Assembly: GCF_964340395.1 (NCBI RefSeq)
Contig: NC_135560.1
Coordinates: 1,359,501 to 1,423,500 of the forward strand
Source of the DNA: Glandiceps talaboti
Lineage: Eukaryota; Hemichordata; Enteropneusta; Spengelidae
Length of the DNA stretch: 64,000 nucleotides
Reading direction: 5' to 3'
In this document: positions 12,439-25,870 of the stretch, one piece after another
Layout of the letters: each line of letters opens with the position of its first letter
Numbering within the stretch: the first letter of the stretch is position 1
The notes under the pieces: model-generated
Seen by the model: only the letters and a program-made list of their open reading frames with translations
Databases searched by the model: none
Told to the model about the DNA's origin: nothing
Made by a program: the position numbers and the translations under genes

Positions 12439-15029
12439 GCAGAAATGTGATATTACCTTATTTACATATTGCAGGATTTCACACGGTGCTTGGATATTGG
12501 AAGTTTTCTTCACCAATTTTTTTAAAACCAAAATTGCACTTTGGTATGATAATTTAGATTTCAACAATTTAATACCTATTGCCTATCAAATTACAAATCA
12601 ATCAGCCCAAGGTATTTTTTTGTACTTAAAGCATTGTTCATAGAGGCTTTCTAAAAACCTAATTTGGATGTGGCTCATTTACCATGAGAAATCTACCCAC
12701 TTGACACTGTAAGATATCCCATTACATTTCTCTTGTAAACAAACAAACTAACAAACAAACATTTCAGCTTTCCAGTAGCACTACAAATCTTGGTTCAGTT
12801 GTGCTAACAGCTATAACAGTACACAGTACTTGAATGTTGACATTTTTAGCGACTTTTGCACTTTTTTTCCATTTATTCCTTAAAATAACAATGCTTGCAA
12901 AAATATGAGTATCACACAAGAAATGCAATTTTACACATACATGTTTCAGACACATTTTTTATTCATGGCATGAAATTCTTGTCCACAAAATACATTGACA
13001 AATGTTAGACACAAAACAAGAAAAAAATAACATGACAAAAGCAAATGACTATAAGACAACCTTACAGTATGAATGTGCACACATTACAGTGTTCTGGCAG
13101 TAGCAACATTTATGGCAAGGAAATAAATCAAAACATGGAAGTATCATACTTTAAGTTAATATATGACACAAAATAAGTAGAATATTAATATAAGAGAAGA
13201 ATGGACCTTTGGTTTAAGACTATAGAATAAACATATGTTTTTTTTTTTGTTTTTTTTTTACATTCATACACTCAACACTTATATATGGCTATACTCTTGT
13301 TACTGTACTGGTGTCTAACACTTGATATGGAACCCCCTGAACTCATCAAAAAGGTTAAAGGTCATTAGAAATCACAGGAACCTTCAAAGTACTATGTATA
13401 TTTATGAAATTAAACTGTTGATACCTTTGTATTTTATGGCAAGTAATTAATCAAGCAAAGTTTACATTGTCACAATATGATGTAATTTAGTGATGTTTAA
13501 CATATTACACAAAAATTCCATTATGTCTGCATTACCGGGTATGTTCATTTTGTATGTCCTTTGTTGATTGATATGCAAACTAAACTCGAGTGTATACATG
13601 AAATCTGTCAAAAAAAAGGACAATAATACACACTTGCTTATTTTTACCAATGTTGCAGAAAATACATTGTATAAATAACCTGTACAAATGTGCCACTTGA
13701 TTGCAAACTTATCACAACCCTATAATTGTTAGTAGTTTAATACTTGGATGCAAGAACTTCATCTCTGGTTGAAAGGTTACTATTCACAATTTCATGTGTG
13801 TTAACTTCTTTGGACCATGCACCTTCTGTTGTTACTTTGTGATGTATAACTTGTTAACCAGTATGTCAAATTTATGACAAGCAATGGCAACAAGTCTTTT
13901 ACATTTGAAAACACAGCTGTCATGTGCTGTAATCTGGTGTCTAAAATAGGGTCTTGCCATTAACTGCCAATCTATGCTATGTAAGTTCATAATGCCTGCA
14001 TAGCAATGACTACTCATAATTGGTCCCATTACAGAAGATGTACATAATTATTAATATACAACACTAATATTATCTAGGTCAGTGTTACTACAGAATCTAA
14101 AATTGATAGTCAAGGTCAAAGGTCAGCTTCTGAATAGAGCTCACATCTTAAAGGAATGGGTGTATATGCTTGAACACTTCAAATATTGTAAGTTAACATT
14201 GCCTATAGTAGTCTCAAGGCTTGGTATCTAATTTGAAACCCTGCTGTCAGGATCATTGTTCAATCATGGTTGATGATGATTTTGAAGATGATGGGTCATG
14301 ATTGCTATGTACTGCACAATCAAATGTCCATGTTTGACCCTACTCCAGGAAATGGCACTGTGGTCAGACCCCTGTCAATAGAGCATGATTGGACTATGGT
14401 TGTGATAGACTGGTTACTTTTGGTATTAGTATTGACATTTGAATGATAACCCTGTGAACAACTTTATTGCATAAATGCAAACTTGACCTTGAGGGAGGTC
14501 AAAAGCCTGACAGAAAGCTTACTCTACACAATAAAGGTATAGACACTTGAATGGCATCTGTATCAACAAAACTTTTTAAGTTAGAGTAAATTGTTCTTGA
14601 CCTTGCTTGACAATGGCGTTGATGGACATTGTCTGAGCTAAAGCTTACTCCTATAAACATAGATATGCTGCAGACAAGTGAGTAGAGTTTTTATGTCTAC
14701 AACCTCAGAGGTTACTGGGCAAATTCTTGGTTTACCTTGTAAGAAAGCTTACCTTTGATAATATGAGTGTAGAACTTGACTAGAGTGTCAGCATCAGTGT
14801 GTGAAATTAAGAATAAAGACCAACACTTTTGCAGAGTTAGAGCAACCTGTTGGCCCATATGACCAGTGTGCAAAATTAATGTCACTTGTTGGTCCTTATG
14901 ACATATTGCAATTTGTATTTAATGAATAGCACTTATTCAATGACATATCTAAATTTTACCAACACCAGTCCAACTCCAACTTTTGATCTTGTAACATGTG
15001 GAACCTGTTTTAGGCGTACGTAAGTCAAC
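12439..15029. other. Non-coding stretch with a solo family A 3' end and a DR1 motif
   Basis: No gene recognised. At 12735-12807 a run of AAAC repeats is followed by TAGCACTAC, TTGGTTCAG and TTGTGCTAA, matching a family A 3' terminus. AGGTTAAAGGTCA (13352) and a perfect AGGTCAAAGGTCA (14113-14125) lie in AT-rich sequence. From 14100 to 14900, phrases such as AGAAAGCTTAC and TAGACACTTGAATG recur at intervals of 100-200 bp, hinting at a decayed repeat family that also occurs near 25000 and 26600. Confidence 0.6.
14113..14125 (+). promoter_or_regulatory. Perfect DR1 nuclear-receptor half-site pair
   Basis: AGGTCAAAGGTCA: two AGGTCA half-sites with a one-base spacer, the consensus for RXR heterodimers and HNF4. 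It is embedded in a recurring repeat and has no evidence of function here. Confidence 0.45.
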
Positions 15030-15716
15030 CCATCAAAGAAGTCAAGTGGGATAGGTTTCTGCATCAACCCATCAGAAAATTGTGAAGTGAGATAGGTTCC
15101 CATCAGAAAATTGTGAAGTGATAGGTCCCTGTCAGAAAATTTTGAAGTGAGATAGGTTCCCATCAGAAAATTGTCAAGTGAGATAGGTTCCCGTCAGAAA
15201 ATTGTGAAGTGGGATAGGTTTCCGTCAGAAAATTGTGAAGTGAGGTAGGTTCCCGTCCGAGAATTGTGAAGTGAGATACGTTCCCGTCAGAAAATTGTGA
15301 AGTGAGATAGGTTCCCGTCAGAAAATTGTGAAGTGGGATAGGTCCCTGTCAGAGAATAGTCAAGTGGGATAGGTTCCCGTCAGAGAATAGTCAAGTGGGA
15401 TAGGTTCCCGTCAGAGAATTGTCAAGTGAGATAGGTTCCCTTCACAGAAATGTGAAGTGGGATAGGTTCCCGTCAGAGAATAGTCAAGTGGGATAGGTTC
15501 CCGTCAGAGAATAGTCAAGTGGGATAGGTTCCCGTCAGAGAATAGTCAAGTGGGATAGGTTCCCGTCAGAAAATAGTCAAGTGGGATAGGTTCCCGTCAG
15601 AGAATAGTCAAGTGGGATAGGTTCCCGTCAGAGAATAGTCAAGTGGGATAGGTTCCCGTCAGAGAATAGTCAAGTGGGATAGGTTCCCGTCAGAGATAGT
15701 CAAGTGAGATAGGTTT
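15030..15716. repeat. Minisatellite, 31-bp unit, about 22 copies
   Basis: The unit contains AAGTGGGATAGGTTCCCGTC and AGAGAATAGTC. The left third is more divergent (AAAATTGTGAAGTGAGA variants) and the right two thirds are nearly identical, a gradient typical of expansion from one end. Confidence 0.95.
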
Positions 15717-18700
15717 CTGCTAACACTATTTTGCATACATGTAATTTAATTTGTGTATATTGCAGACCAGATAGTGTGTGTTTTGCAAATTTGTCTGGAC
15801 TTTTGAGATTTTATTTCATGAAAGGTTGTCATGAGACAGCCGTCAATCAGCTTTAGATACAGGTCATAAGCTGTATTTTTATAGACTAACAGTTTCCCGT
15901 AAGGACCAAGATCTAGAACTTCTGCTACATGCTGGTCCTTTATGACCAACAGTCCCTTAATTTGGCACACTGGTCTGCATACATAACTTATCGCTATAAA
16001 GTTATAGCTGAAATGTCAATATTTTATGATAAATATTATCACTGTTACAACATGATGGCCAAGGACCTGTATATGAACTCTAGTGTCTGACAATTGTTCT
16101 GTGAGTTGATGAATGGATGTTCATTCACAGTTCATTCTTAACCCTGTTGGCTGGACACAGTTCATTCTTAGCCCTGTCTGGGCTAGACACAGTTCATTGG
16201 GTTTTTCCCATTGGGGCTACTAATGTTTACAAGAGTCTGTAAGATGGACATAACTTGTACAGCACTATACACATGTAAACTCCATCTACACCATCCTATT
16301 GAAAACACCAAATCCACAAAAACATGATCATAGCTCAAAGTCAGCTTACAAAATAATTATCATATTTAGCCATCTTACCATTGCCGTTCTTTTCTCTACA
16401 TACATAATACATACATAGGTATAAAGATCTCTTTTGTGTAAACTAACAATATAGTAAGACTTGTTACATCACTGAAAAAAATGAAGCCAAACCTTAAGAC
16501 AGATAGAAAGACATGGGGCAAAGTTTACAGCAATGCAATTTAACAAGTTAGTATCAACTAGTCTTTGTCAATGGTATTGATGTGGAGAAATAAAGTTTGA
16601 CTTCATTTATGTAGTCTGTAACCTGTAATCTTTGCACCATGTTTCAAATTTACATGCAGTACCTGTGATTAATGTCACGACATTGATGGTAAAGGTCAAA
16701 GGTCATGGCTGAGATGAATCAGTTGCCAACAAAATTCACAGACGATACTATAGGTATACAAAATTGAGTGTCTTTGTGTTCTATAAGACTGAACTTTTAC
16801 TATGATCTAAGAAATGACTGCAGACAGATATACATACATCCCATAATACTGTCAAGGACCTTGGTCATTGGCCAACAGACCCCTTAGTTGCTTGGTAAGT
16901 TTAATAGTGGACACCACTTTCTTAAGGGTTATCAGGGTAATGAGTCACAGTCTTTCCTACATATATCATTATAATTTAAGATTTGAACTTAATCCAATAT
17001 GTATGGAATTCAGGTAGATAATTATGTGCTTAGCACTAAATAGGTGATTTCAACAGGCTTGCATCTACACATAATACACCTCTGAGTGTAGTGGTTGTAT
17101 ATCTTTGAGTAAGACTACAAATTTGGCTTGCCAAGACAGCCAGATATATTAGAGCACAGTAATTTAGATAACAAATATCTTAACAGCTTAGCAATGCTGA
17201 ATGTTGTGTCAAGGACTTCATTCTTTATTAACACTATTAACCTTTTTTTTCTTTTCTTTCACATCTGTTTGAAAACATGTTTTAAAATACAATCTAACAA
17301 AGTGAGGTACATGAGATATAATCAATATCCAACCCGATACAGGGTGAGAGTTAATTGATAACAACAATGAAAGTAGAAGTTTATGGGACTGTCACTTGTT
17401 GATATTGCACTCTCATATTTTAACAAGTGTACTGTCCTATAGGATAAGACAAGGCACCTGGTCAAAGGATTCTGTCAAATTTCTAACCCTAGAAGTAGAC
17501 ACATAACATATAAGACTAGTATACAGCAGCTTCACAGCCTCATATACAGTTTCCATATTTACATACATTGGGACATATTTACATGCCAAAAAATCACTTT
17601 CACAATGTGAGGTTGGTGTGGTTTGCAGCACAACGCTCAACACTATTAGATACTTAATAAATTATTGCTTCAACACAACACAAACACAGTGACCAGACTG
17701 ACTTGTCTACAGTTGTAATATCAACTGCTCCGATTAAAAGGTACTTTTGCCAAAATGTAATTATAATTCAAAACTGAAGCAGAAGTCAATCTACAGAAAA
17801 AAAATGCAAATTCAATACAAATAGACCACTATTTTCTTCTAATTGTAAACTTGAAGGTTTTCCAGTCAGCATAAACACTGGAGATTTAAATTGATATATT
17901 ATATAGAAATTATATATAAATATGTAGAACACAAAAGATAAACATAGTACAAACAGCACTGTAACACAATTGAATTATACAATTAAACTGCAACTGATAA
18001 CATTGATCAAATCATCTTGCCTTTCACACTAATCTACTCTTAATTGGTGTCATTTGGCAGAGCAATTTTCTGGAATTTATGATATGATTAATATTACAGA
18101 AAGTTTGCACTCCTTGTCTAAGCTAGGTGGTCTGTCCTGAATGCCATCTTGCAGTTGACTTTTTGTACGATCAATGTTTTGTAACTTTTCTAAGTGTGTC
18201 ATGGCTGTCCATCATGCTTTCCATGCTGAACTTTGTGCAATCTGACATTTGTGCCAGGTTTGTTTGAAATTGGTCTGTGTACGTCACAAATGTACATACA
18301 AACTTTCAATTCTTCATTTTGGCTATTTAACCTTGAACGTACAAATTACACTCTTATAAGAAAGCTCTCATGAATAACATGGTATTAACAAACTACAGCC
18401 ATTGTTTGATGTTGTAGACTAAAACACTGTTGCCCAGTCCTAGAATAACTTGTTACAATTCACTCAATACTATCTGTATGTGGACAAGGAAAACAATAAA
18501 GCATATGACCTACTCCCCCATTGATGTAAAACAGTTTGTGATCCAATTCCAAGAAGACAACTTATGTTATGACAATGACACACTTCACATACATGTAAAA
18601 ATTTGCAGTTGACAATGAGGTAGAAATCTCACGTTATTGTTTACAAACTGGAATTACTTTTATAGATTATTATATAGAGTGCATCATGGGAATTTTGACC

Positions 18701-18949
18701 ATGTACTGACTCGGGTAGTGTGGACATTGTTTATACAGGATCAAGCTGTCAATCTAACTGGTTGCACACTGGCAATCAAATAGATTGCATTCCATGTTTC
18801 AGCTATGGTTAATGGTGAACTATCAGTCTAGATGTTGTACATTCACGTAAATATCAATCGCATTGTAGCACAACAGTAAAGTTTCTAACAAGTGACCTAT
18901 CTATCGGTCAGTCTAATAGCTCTGCTGGTCTTTTTGTTCTTTTTTTGTT
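15717..18949. other. Non-coding AT-rich stretch
   Basis: No gene recognised in 3.2 kb. There is a short tandem of a CAGTTCATTC-containing unit at 16120-16200 and a second perfect DR1 (AGGTCAAAGGTCA, 16693-16705). Short ORFs here (for example 17128-17358 and 18430-18612) show no recognisable domain. Confidence 0.6.
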
Positions 18950-19610
18950 TTGTTTTTGTAATGTTTAGAAGTGGTTCTGCTGCTCAGGTCTTCCACTATG
19001 CAGTTTTGTTTTAGCAAATTAACAAAGTGGTTAGTGGTTTCATATGATGACTCTCCCACACTATAGAACACATTTCACACAGAAAGTTGGTAAAATATTG
19101 TACTTTTACTTTAAAGTCACCATTTTACAAAAATTCTATTTTTACCCCTAATTTGCATATTAATGACCCAGTCAATCTGTCTTGAACGATCTTATATTTG
19201 CTCATCTCAAGACGTGTACAGAAGAAATTTCAACTCAATTGGCCCAGTAATCTTGGAGATTTTAAAGCATTTTTACCAACAAATTCTCCCCCCTAATTTG
19301 CATATTAATGCCAAATTTGTCTTCAACAAATTTATATCTACACAACAAATTTCTACTCAATTGGCCCAGTAGTTTTGTCGAATATTTTTGAAGCATTTTT
19401 ACCCCAAATCCTATTTTTACACCTAATTTACAGAACAATAACGCAATCAATTTGTCATGAGCACACTTACATATGCTCATCAAATGATACCTACACACCA
19501 AATTTCAGGTCAATTGACCATGCAGTTTTAGAGGAGATGAAAGTAGAAAAGTTGACAGGACGGAAAACAGAGAATCAACCTAAAAATGGAACACAGTGAA
19601 TAAAGAATAC
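18950..19610 (+). repeat. Dispersed repeat family C, copy 1
   Basis: Starts with a block containing GTGGTTAGTGGTTTCATATG and AACACATTTCACACAGAA, also present at 52375-52460 and 61665-61770. It continues with three tandem units of about 115 bp, each with CTAATTTGCATATTAATG and CTCAATTGGCCCAGTAGTTT. A related unit is at 52500-52660. The end near 19600 is undefined. Confidence 0.75.
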
Positions 19611-19711
19611 AGAAACACATTGTCAAAGATTTTAATATTCAAGATTCAAAGATTTATAAATTTATTTGAGTACTCAGCATAAGATTTATTTACATCATGT
19701 AAAACTTGAAA

Positions 19712-20485
19712 GCCCATATATGCCTATATGTAACCATGTATGCCTATGTATATGTACCCATGTATGCCTATGTATATATACCCATGTATGCCTATGTATA
19801 TATACCCATGTATGCCTATATGTACCCATGTATGCCTATATATATGTACCCATGTATGCCTATGTATATATACCCATGTATGCCTATATGTACCCATGTA
19901 TGCCTATGTATATATACCCATGTATGCCCATGTATATATACCCATGTATGCCTATGTATATGTACCCATGTATGCCTATGTATATGTACCCATGTATGCC
20001 TATGTATATATACCTATGTATGCCTATGTATATGTACCCATGTATGCCTTTGTATATATACCCATGTATGCCTATGCATATGTACCCATGTATGCCTATG
20101 TATATATACCCATGTATGCCTATGTACCCATGTATGCCTATGCATATATACCCATGTATGCCTATGTATATGTACCCATGTATGCCTATGTATATATACC
20201 CATGTATGCCTATGCATATGTACCCATGTATGCCTATGTATATGTACCCATGTATGCCTATGTATATATACCCATGTATGCCTATGCATATGTACCCATG
20301 TATGCCTATGCACATGCACCCATGTATGCCTATGTATATGTACCCATGTATGCCTATGTATATATACCCATGTATGCCTATGCATATGCACCCATGTATG
20401 CCTATGTATATGTACCCATGTATGCCTATGTATATATACCCATGTATGCCTATGTATATGTACTCATGTATGCCTATGTATATAA
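19712..20485. repeat. Minisatellite, 24-bp unit, about 32 copies
   Basis: The unit is CCCATGTATGCCTATGTATA followed by TGTA or TATA. Because the unit is a multiple of three without stop codons, it is open in all three forward frames (about 260-277 codons) and in two reverse frames (125-143 codons). I treat these ORFs as artefacts of composition. Confidence 0.96.
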
Positions 20486-20633
20486 TGAAGTATTTATAAA
20501 CATTACATTCAACATTAAATAGGTCACGTTAACATGTTATTGGACACCGTATTTGACACTGGGGAGGCAATCTTTTGGATGCAAGCATCACTGGGGATGC
20601 TCCATAAAGATAGGACAACTAGGGCTAAACCTC

Positions 20634-21125
20634 TTAAGTGCAGTGTAGCCTGTGATAATTTGAATATGACCCATTGTATGCACAACATATCAAACAGTTT
20701 CATGTGCCCCATAGCCATTTACTGACATGGAGAGCTTGCCTGGGGGAGTTTAGAAACTACATGCTGTTATCATGATCTATCCACTTGAGTAGTTACTTAT
20801 AATAGACACATGAGACAAGTAATGTGAGAAGTGGTTAGAAACATCAATATCATGATTACGGTGTCTTCTCAAAGGCAAAACGATGATCAAATAGACCCCA
20901 TCGGCAGACAGTCTATGCTGAAACTTCACCCAGATAAATTCATACCATCTTCTCACCATTTCATTCTCAATAAAACTAAAGCATATTCTTTTTGAGCTTC
21001 ATTACTAGATCGAACGCATTACATGAATTTGTTGTTCACTGCATGCTCTGAGATGACTACATGGTTCACAGGCATCTTTCAAGAATAAATGAATCTCTCA
21101 GTGTATGCCGAGTTTACCGTTCTCT
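20634..21125 (+). repeat. Dispersed repeat family E, copy 1
   Basis: About 490 bp similar along its length to 38190-38675. Shared words include CAGTTTCATGTGCCCC, GACAGTCTATGCTGAAA, TTTTTGAGCTTC, GATCGAACGCATTA and TTCAAGAATAAATGAAT. Neither copy encodes a recognisable protein. Confidence 0.85.
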
Positions 21126-23154
21126 TCAGTGACATAACATTTGTATCAAATACTTTTGCAATTGTGTCTCTGTCAAGTTGAAAGTTAACACTGTTGTTCC
21201 TGTTATGGAACCTAGCATAGTGTAGGCATGTTATGTACTCCATATGGATGGTCTGATTGCCTGGGCAGTCCCGGGAGATACAAGAAGTGCCTGGGAGCAA
21301 ACCAGTGGCCAAAGGTCACTCAAAAGTCGATATTTATGTGCATTAGGTTACTGCAAATATACATTGACTAAAATTTAGTGGCTTCAAGCCCCCTATCTGC
21401 TGCTTGTCCAGTCTTAGATTTTCTAGCTATGTTACAGACATTGCAGGCTACCGCATATATTATTGCCAAAAACACATATAGACTGTCCAAATTTAGAGGT
21501 CTAATCAATATTAAAAGTAAACTAGAATGTTACAAATCCTATCTAGTCTAAGTTATGATCATTCAAGTCTTCTTTTATCGTTTTTCCATTCTCGCAAACC
21601 AGAGATGTTTTTTTCTGCCATACCATGAAATAACAAACTAACAAACCCTGGCTTCTTATGGCTGTGAAAGCCGTATCACACGTATACATAATGTATATTC
21701 ATGAGCAATGGTGTCATGATAATCCGACTAATCAAAGTCCATCTCTCAAAGAGTCTGTTTCAGAATCATAACAACAAGAGTCTGCTCATTGTATGGCGAG
21801 GTCCTGGGGCCAGGTATGGCAACTAGCAACACAATTCTGAAACACTACAGTCACACTTACAACTATCCCAAAAAAAGCCCTAAAAACCATATTTGGGGAG
21901 TATATGAAATGATGGACTTTCACACAGCACGTTTTGGATGGTGCAGTAGAAGAGGCCACAAACGTTGACCGATGCAATGGATGCATGCACTGAGTGAATG
22001 TGAACAGGCTATTCAAAAGACCTGTGTAAAAGTTACAAGTACCATTTAAATTTACTAGGATAACCAACATATGGCAGGGTAAAGAGTATAAAGTAAGAAA
22101 CTATGTGTGCCCGAAGAGCACTGTGCTAAAAAGTCGTACTTATACAGTGTTCAGCGAACAACACTTTTTATCTTGAATGAACTCGCATGAATCAACAAAT
22201 TTGGGCTTGTTGTAACCAAGGAAGTATAACCCTGCTTTCATGTTATAACCTACTTGCTATAAATGCACTATCATATCAGATGCCTCGTCTGACGGTTCAG
22301 CAAATCCATGCTCTCACAAACCCTAGTATTGACACTTTGATGCAAAAGTTATAGATCATTATTTTATGTTCATACATGTATCATTTCAATCTTGTCTGGA
22401 GGATGACAAAAATTAAACTTCAGCAACAAGAACCCAACTTCAGTGTACATAGTTTCTTGCTAAGGCCGATTGTATATCAAGTGATATGCATGAAGCAATC
22501 TGATTGGTTGTAATGTTGATGTACAAAGCCACAGGGAGTAAATCCTTAGATTGTATATGAATGATGCCGAGGTCTCTGGTAGGGCACATAGGAGACGGTG
22601 CCATAAAAGCGGCCGTGGTTTAAGACAATGCGTTTTCAAGCTAAGAACCTTTCGTTCAAATTGACCTCAGCACATATAATCTCACCATCTTGCTTCCTGG
22701 AATGTACCATTCTGTTGAAGGGGTGCTGATTTCAGATTTGTGCCTAAGTCTGCAACCCTGTTTTGACTAGACACTCGTTGTTGAGGGTGCATGATGCGTA
22801 GAATTCCATAGCATATTACATTGCTTGTTGTCTGCTGTCAATTGTGTCATTTGAAAAGTGGCAGTTTACTTCAGTCTAGTGGCTGATTTCCAATATGGTG
22901 TTGGTCACAATGCACAATTTCAATAATTTACATATTTTTAAAAAAATCACAAAAAATAGAAAAGCACATGCTCTTACTTGAAATTAACAAATCTGAGTAG
23001 GCTACCCTCTGTGCATCTACATGCCAGATATCAAAGCAAATTGACAAATAGGATTTGAAAAGAAGTTGAAAATATCATTTTTTACAAAAGAGCTCGAAAA
23101 AATCTGACAACAGCAGAGATCAACTTGGCATATAAAAATCTGAATAGCCTCCCA
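21126..23154. other. Non-coding stretch, nothing recognised
   Basis: No gene, RNA or clear repeat structure was seen. The largest ORF (21786-22070, minus) has no domain I recognise and poor compositional support. Confidence 0.55.
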
Positions 23155-23890
23155 TGTGTTCGTGTTGCTAGGCACAATTATATACATGTTTTGAATGTTT
23201 ATTCACTTGTCTATTATCCCTTTTTGCAATACATGCAATCATTTGGCTGTTGCTATGGAAGTGTTCTTGTTGCTAGGCATATCTGCATACACTTTTTGAA
23301 TGTTTGTTCACTTGTCTAAGAATCCCTATAAAGATAAACTACACCATCATTTGGCTGTTACTATGGACGTGGTCATGGTTGCTAGCGTCATTTGCATGCA
23401 TTTTTTGAATGTTTACTCACTTGCCTTGAAAATATATTGGCATTTGGTTGTTGCTAATGGCATGGTCATGGTTGCTAGGGCCAATTGTCAAAATTTCAGT
23501 CTAATTGACCAAATACTTTTGAGATACAAGTTTTTGACCAAAGTTCACATTTTCACCTAATTTGCATATCACTGATGAGATCATGTTGTGAACAATTTTT
23601 AATCTTACACACCCCTAAGAATATTCCCATCAAATTTCAGACCAATCCGCCCACTCGTTTTTGTGTTTAAGTTTTTGTTTTTTTTACCAAAACTGACATT
23701 TTTTAAAACCTAAATCACATAACTGTGATGTGATGATTTTGCTTTGAACAATTTCCTAACTAGCCACCAAATACCAAGGCAGTTGGTCTGGTGGTTTTTG
23801 AGTTTAAGTCATCCACCCCCTCACATAGAGGCAAACAGACAGACACCGCACCATGCCAACAGCACTACTGAACCTTATCAGTTGTGCTAA
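23155..23890 (+). mobile_element. Family A copy lacking its 5' end
   Basis: Begins inside the tandem block (GTTGCTAGGCACAATTATAT), with three units containing TTTGGCTGTTGCTATGG or its variants. The second block has CTAATTTGCATATCACTGAT, then GGTGGTTTTTGAG, GACAGACAGACACC and a 3' end TTATCAGTTGTGCTAA at 23890. The (AC)n tract is reduced. Confidence 0.8.
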
Positions 23891-25271
23891 TAAAAAATGG
23901 CCTGATTACAAATTACGACAATTCCCCTTGCCCATCCCTCTTAGAATTCTGGTTAGTACAGTACACAATGTGCAAATGGGACGCTAGTTTAATGCCTCGG
24001 AATGGTTTGACCTTCACAGACAGAGACATGCCCAGGCTATTATGGCGCTGTCAAGATACATTGCTACCTGGTTGTTCCTTCTAGCCCTTGTATCAACAGG
24101 CACGACTAGCTGACCATGTATTAAGATGGCACCATGGCTATCCACACACGAGCAGAATAACACAAATTTATGTTGTAACTCCCCAAAATTACAGGCATTC
24201 ATAAGAAATGCAAATGAAACATACATAAAAAGACTTGCCAAGCGAGAACATGTCAAACACAGTTGATCACCTACAACATGATATGCACAACACACAAACA
24301 AATTGCTTTGAACACATCAACAGACAAATACCACAAGAAAAATGTATGGGACAACTCATCAAAATCACTGTGCTATAAGCTTGGCCTTTCAAAGACAACT
24401 TGATATAGTGGAAAAGCTGCAGCACACTCTTGCGAAAAGAGGTGTGAATGCTAACTGATTTAATTAAAATATCCCATTCGTATACATAAGATATTGAAAA
24501 AAATAGCAAAATGTATGTTTACTTATCATCAATGTTTGTGCTAAGATATATGCATTTGAAGAGATCACTTAATTACCATAAGTCGTTGTGTAAGTTAGTT
24601 TTAATTTGCATTATTTACCAATCAGTTGTGGTGATTAGCATATGGAAGATGTATAGCAAGTTTCATCAAAATCCATCCTGTAGTTCTAGAGATATTGTGT
24701 CCACAGACAGACAGACAAAAGCATAACGGGTGGAAATAGATTGGTCCCAGAATTTGAATATCTGTGGAATTTGCTTTTCTTGTTATTCCTTTGTAAAGTC
24801 AATAGCAGGATGTGCTTCAGTATCAACAACTTTTTTGTTGAAAACATAGTTCCCAATATTCAATGTATGCATTCATAATCTGAATTTTTACATAATTGAA
24901 CTACATTATCTGACAGTTGTGCCAGCTTTTTAGAAACTGGCCCATACATATTTCAGGCATACATGAATCCTTATGAATATTTTGGGTCAATTGGATAGCG
25001 TTCAAGGTCAAAGGTCAAGGTCTCATTAGAAATAACATGGGTGTAGACACTCAATGTAGTCCCTATCTATTAAATTTCCAGAGTTAGTGGGCACAATGTG
25101 AATTCTTAAGACAAAAAAACCACCATCGCAAAAATCTACAATGAAAGTTACGAGGACTTACATATGCAGACTATATAATATCTGTGATGGGTTTGGTTGA
25201 AATTGACTCATGCATATCAGAGATAGAGGTGGACATGGTTACATGGACAGACAGACGGACCCCATACATAG

Positions 25272-25305
25272 TAGTTCCCCTTGGGTTTTGATTGTTGGGG
25301 ACTAA
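25272..25305 (+). repeat. Repeat terminus with AGTTCCCC/GGGGACT hairpin and CTAA end
   Basis: GTAGTTCCCC, a loop of about 20 bases, then GGGGACTAA. It is preceded by GACAGACAGACGGACC. The same architecture closes the family B copy at 51326. Confidence 0.6.
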
Positions 25306-25794
25306 TAAATATTCAATAAATGAGTCATTACTGCACATGCACAGTATTAAAAATGGAATATATTTGTATTTTGAGAGTAAGACCCCTTTTAGTGACAGAC
25401 ATATATACATGATCTTCCACACCATAACTGTATGCACTTTGCAGTTCAGATTGATCTGATGGGTCTATGTTGCTGCTCATAGATAATGGTTTTGTGTAAA
25501 CACTGGAAAATTCTGGGGCTTTATAAATCCTGATTTCTCCAACCTGGGGAAGACACCAGTCTTTGGCATGGATGACTTTATATTCTGAAGGTGATGTACA
25601 GTAAGGATATTGCCAGATGCATGGTTGCAGATGGCATCAATTGCCCATCAAATACCAGTATAATAGTCTCTCATTGAGGGCAATTTGGAGACATGCCAAC
25701 TGTGTATACCACAAATTAAGCATAGATATTTTTGTGTCTTGAAAATCAGATCTCTATGCATGTAACATCAATATACATGTACTGGTATACACAC

Positions 25795-25870
25795 ATATCT
25801 ATCTATCTATCTATCTATCTATATATCTATCTATCTATCTATCTAACTATCTAAATATCTATCTGTCTCT
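25795..25870. repeat. (ATCT)n microsatellite
   Basis: About 17 ATCT tetramers with a few interruptions (ATAT, AACT, AAAT). Confidence 0.95.

Noticed and set aside
19666-20522. ORFs of 260-277 codons, and reverse ORFs of 125-143 codons
   Set aside because: By-products of the 24-bp stop-free repeat.
24014-24301. 95-codon cysteine-rich minus-strand ORF
   Set aside because: No signal-peptide or domain pattern that I can defend, and no splice context.
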